Positions 5,214 through 6,022 of a DNA stretch of 6,022 bases are shown here, piece by piece. Numbering within the stretch: position 1 is the stretch's first letter; each line of letters begins with the position of its first letter. Made by a program: the position numbers and the translations under genes. The stretch lies in assembly GCA_001784275.1 (NCBI GenBank), contig MFQB01000042.1, forward strand, positions 1-6,022, given 5' to 3'. Origin of the DNA: Candidatus Magasanikbacteria bacterium RIFCSPHIGHO2_02_FULL_47_14. Lineage in GTDB: Bacteria > Patescibacteriota > Patescibacteriia > Magasanikbacterales > UBA922. The notes beneath the pieces are model-generated. The model did not search any database, had not been told where the DNA came from, and saw only the letters and a list, made by a program, of their open reading frames with translations.

Positions 5214-6022
5214 CCATTGCACAACTGCTACGAGAAACATGTGAAAAAATCGAACCGTTCGATGCTGAATTTTTGTTGGCGGATGTCCTTCACGTATCTC
5301 GTGCACATCTGCGCGAGTACCCGGACCATGTTATCAGCAAATACGCGGTGCGCAGATTCCATACATACGTCAACGCGCGCGCCCAGGGCATCCCAATCCC
5401 ATATGTTGTTAAATATATGGTCTTTTGCAACTTGGCGATTGGTGTGACAAAAGACGTCATGATTCCTCGTTCTACAACAGAACAAATTGTGGAGTTGGTT
5501 CTGCAAGAAATCAAAACACCGGTTAAAGAACGCACCTTGATTATCGACGTTGGCACCGGAAGCGGGTGTATTCCGATCGCCATCGGAAAATACCTGGACA
5601 ACCCAATGCCAACTCACCTTTTCGCAACAGATATCTCCCAAAAAGCATTACTGGTTGCAAAAAAAAACGCCGCGTTCCATGAAGTTCCTATAGAATTTTT
5701 TCGAGGAGATCTACTGCTGCCGATATTAGAAAAACGGTTGATCCCCAGGGAAACCCACGTCATACTTACAGCTCACTTACCGTACATTTCAACTGAAAAA
5801 ATTGGCAACCGTGCCGAACCCAAAGTCGCTTTAGACGGCGGAGCAGACGGTCTGGATCTTTACAGACAACTTTTTTTCCAAATACAAGGACTGGTGTCGA
5901 TACCAAAGATAGTATTGGATATTTTTTGTGAGTGTGCACCCAAACAAATACCAAACATTATCACACACATAGAAGCGACCCTGCCTGGTAGCCGAATTTT
6001 AACACATGCTGACGACACGAAC
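5210..6022 (+). CDS. prmC: Release factor glutamine methyltransferase (PrmC/HemK-like), divergent, 3'-truncated by window edge
   Basis: 271 codons are visible without a stop; the last few are off the right edge. PrmC uses S-adenosylmethionine to methylate the Gln of GGQ in RF1/RF2. The N-terminal helical domain fits (DAEFLLADVLHVSRAHLREYP, 18-38, key residues E20, L25, S30, L34). The Rossmann methyltransferase core has DVGTGSGCIPIAIG (113-126), ATDIS (139-143) and EPKVALDGGADGLDLYRQL (203-221), all typical. Several PrmC signatures are altered. The NPPY motif that positions the substrate Gln reads HLPY (189-192). The PRPETE motif reads PRSTTE (86-91). The TGxxEF segment after GIPIPYV (60-66) is unrecognisable. 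It overlaps prfA by 4 bases (ATGA), the standard RF1-PrmC arrangement, which supports the identity. The frame is intact and the codon use resembles its neighbours. Whether it still methylates RF1 is open. Confidence 0.88.
   Translation, partial: MTIAQLLRETCEKIEPFDAEFLLADVLHVSRAHLREYPDHVISKYAVRRFHTYVNARAQGIPIPYVVKYMVFCNLAIGVTKDVMIPRSTTEQIVELVLQEIKTPVKERTLIIDVGTGSGCIPIAIGKYLDNPMPTHLFATDISQKALLVAKKNAAFHEVPIEFFRGDLLLPILEKRLIPRETHVILTAHLPYISTEKIGNRAEPKVALDGGADGLDLYRQLFFQIQGLVSIPKIVLDIFCECAPKQIPNIITHIEATLPGSRILTHADDTN

Noticed and set aside
5228..5641. Open frame of 137 codons on the minus strand opposite prmC
   Set aside because: The plus-strand frame has the methyltransferase motifs and the ATGA overlap with prfA; the opposite product has no recognisable motif.
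1..6022. CRISPR arrays, insertion sequences, phage genes, riboswitches or toxin-antitoxin pairs
   Set aside because: No regularly spaced repeats, terminal inverted repeats, transposase motifs or structured leaders were seen; gene content is conserved housekeeping throughout.

Overview
The window reads as ordinary bacterial chromosome from a member of the Candidate Phyla Radiation (Patescibacteria). This is inferred from protein character, not from a marker-gene tree. The clues are an RNase J with a long disordered N-terminus, an OppA-like binding protein anchored by an N-terminal membrane helix after a basic cytoplasmic tail, a very short SecG, a tRNA without encoded CCA, and a lack of clear Shine-Dalgarno sequences at every start. 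No mobile element, CRISPR array or phage gene was found, and no gap between genes exceeds about 125 bases.

Minus-strand arm (1-3639, transcribed right to left): secG, then a 664-residue extracellular solute-binding protein (SBP_bac_5 family), then tRNA-Leu(CAG) 20 bases after its stop, then ribonuclease J (rnj), which runs off the left edge. Short gaps and the lack of a strong internal promoter suggest that secG, the binding protein, the tRNA and rnj may share a transcript.

Divergent control region (3640-3761): extended -10 promoters fire in both directions, leftward into secG and rightward into rpmE.

Plus-strand arm (3762-6022): rpmE (ribosomal protein bL31), a compact terminator hairpin, then a new extended -10 promoter for prfA (peptide chain release factor 1). 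prfA overlaps prmC (release factor glutamine methyltransferase) by an ATGA junction; prmC is cut by the right edge. This is a translation and termination cluster: RF1 reads UAA/UAG and releases the peptide with its GGQ loop, and PrmC is the enzyme that methylates that glutamine.

Points worth a second look: rpmE and prfA share exactly the same layout, TGN-TATACT then 10 bases then ATG, predicting nearly leaderless mRNAs. The PrmC homologue has lost or altered several signature motifs, including the Asn of NPPY (here HLPY). RF1 has unusual residues flanking its GGQ. The binding protein has a Thr-rich insertion and no transporter partners nearby. I see no clearly novel multi-gene system in this window.
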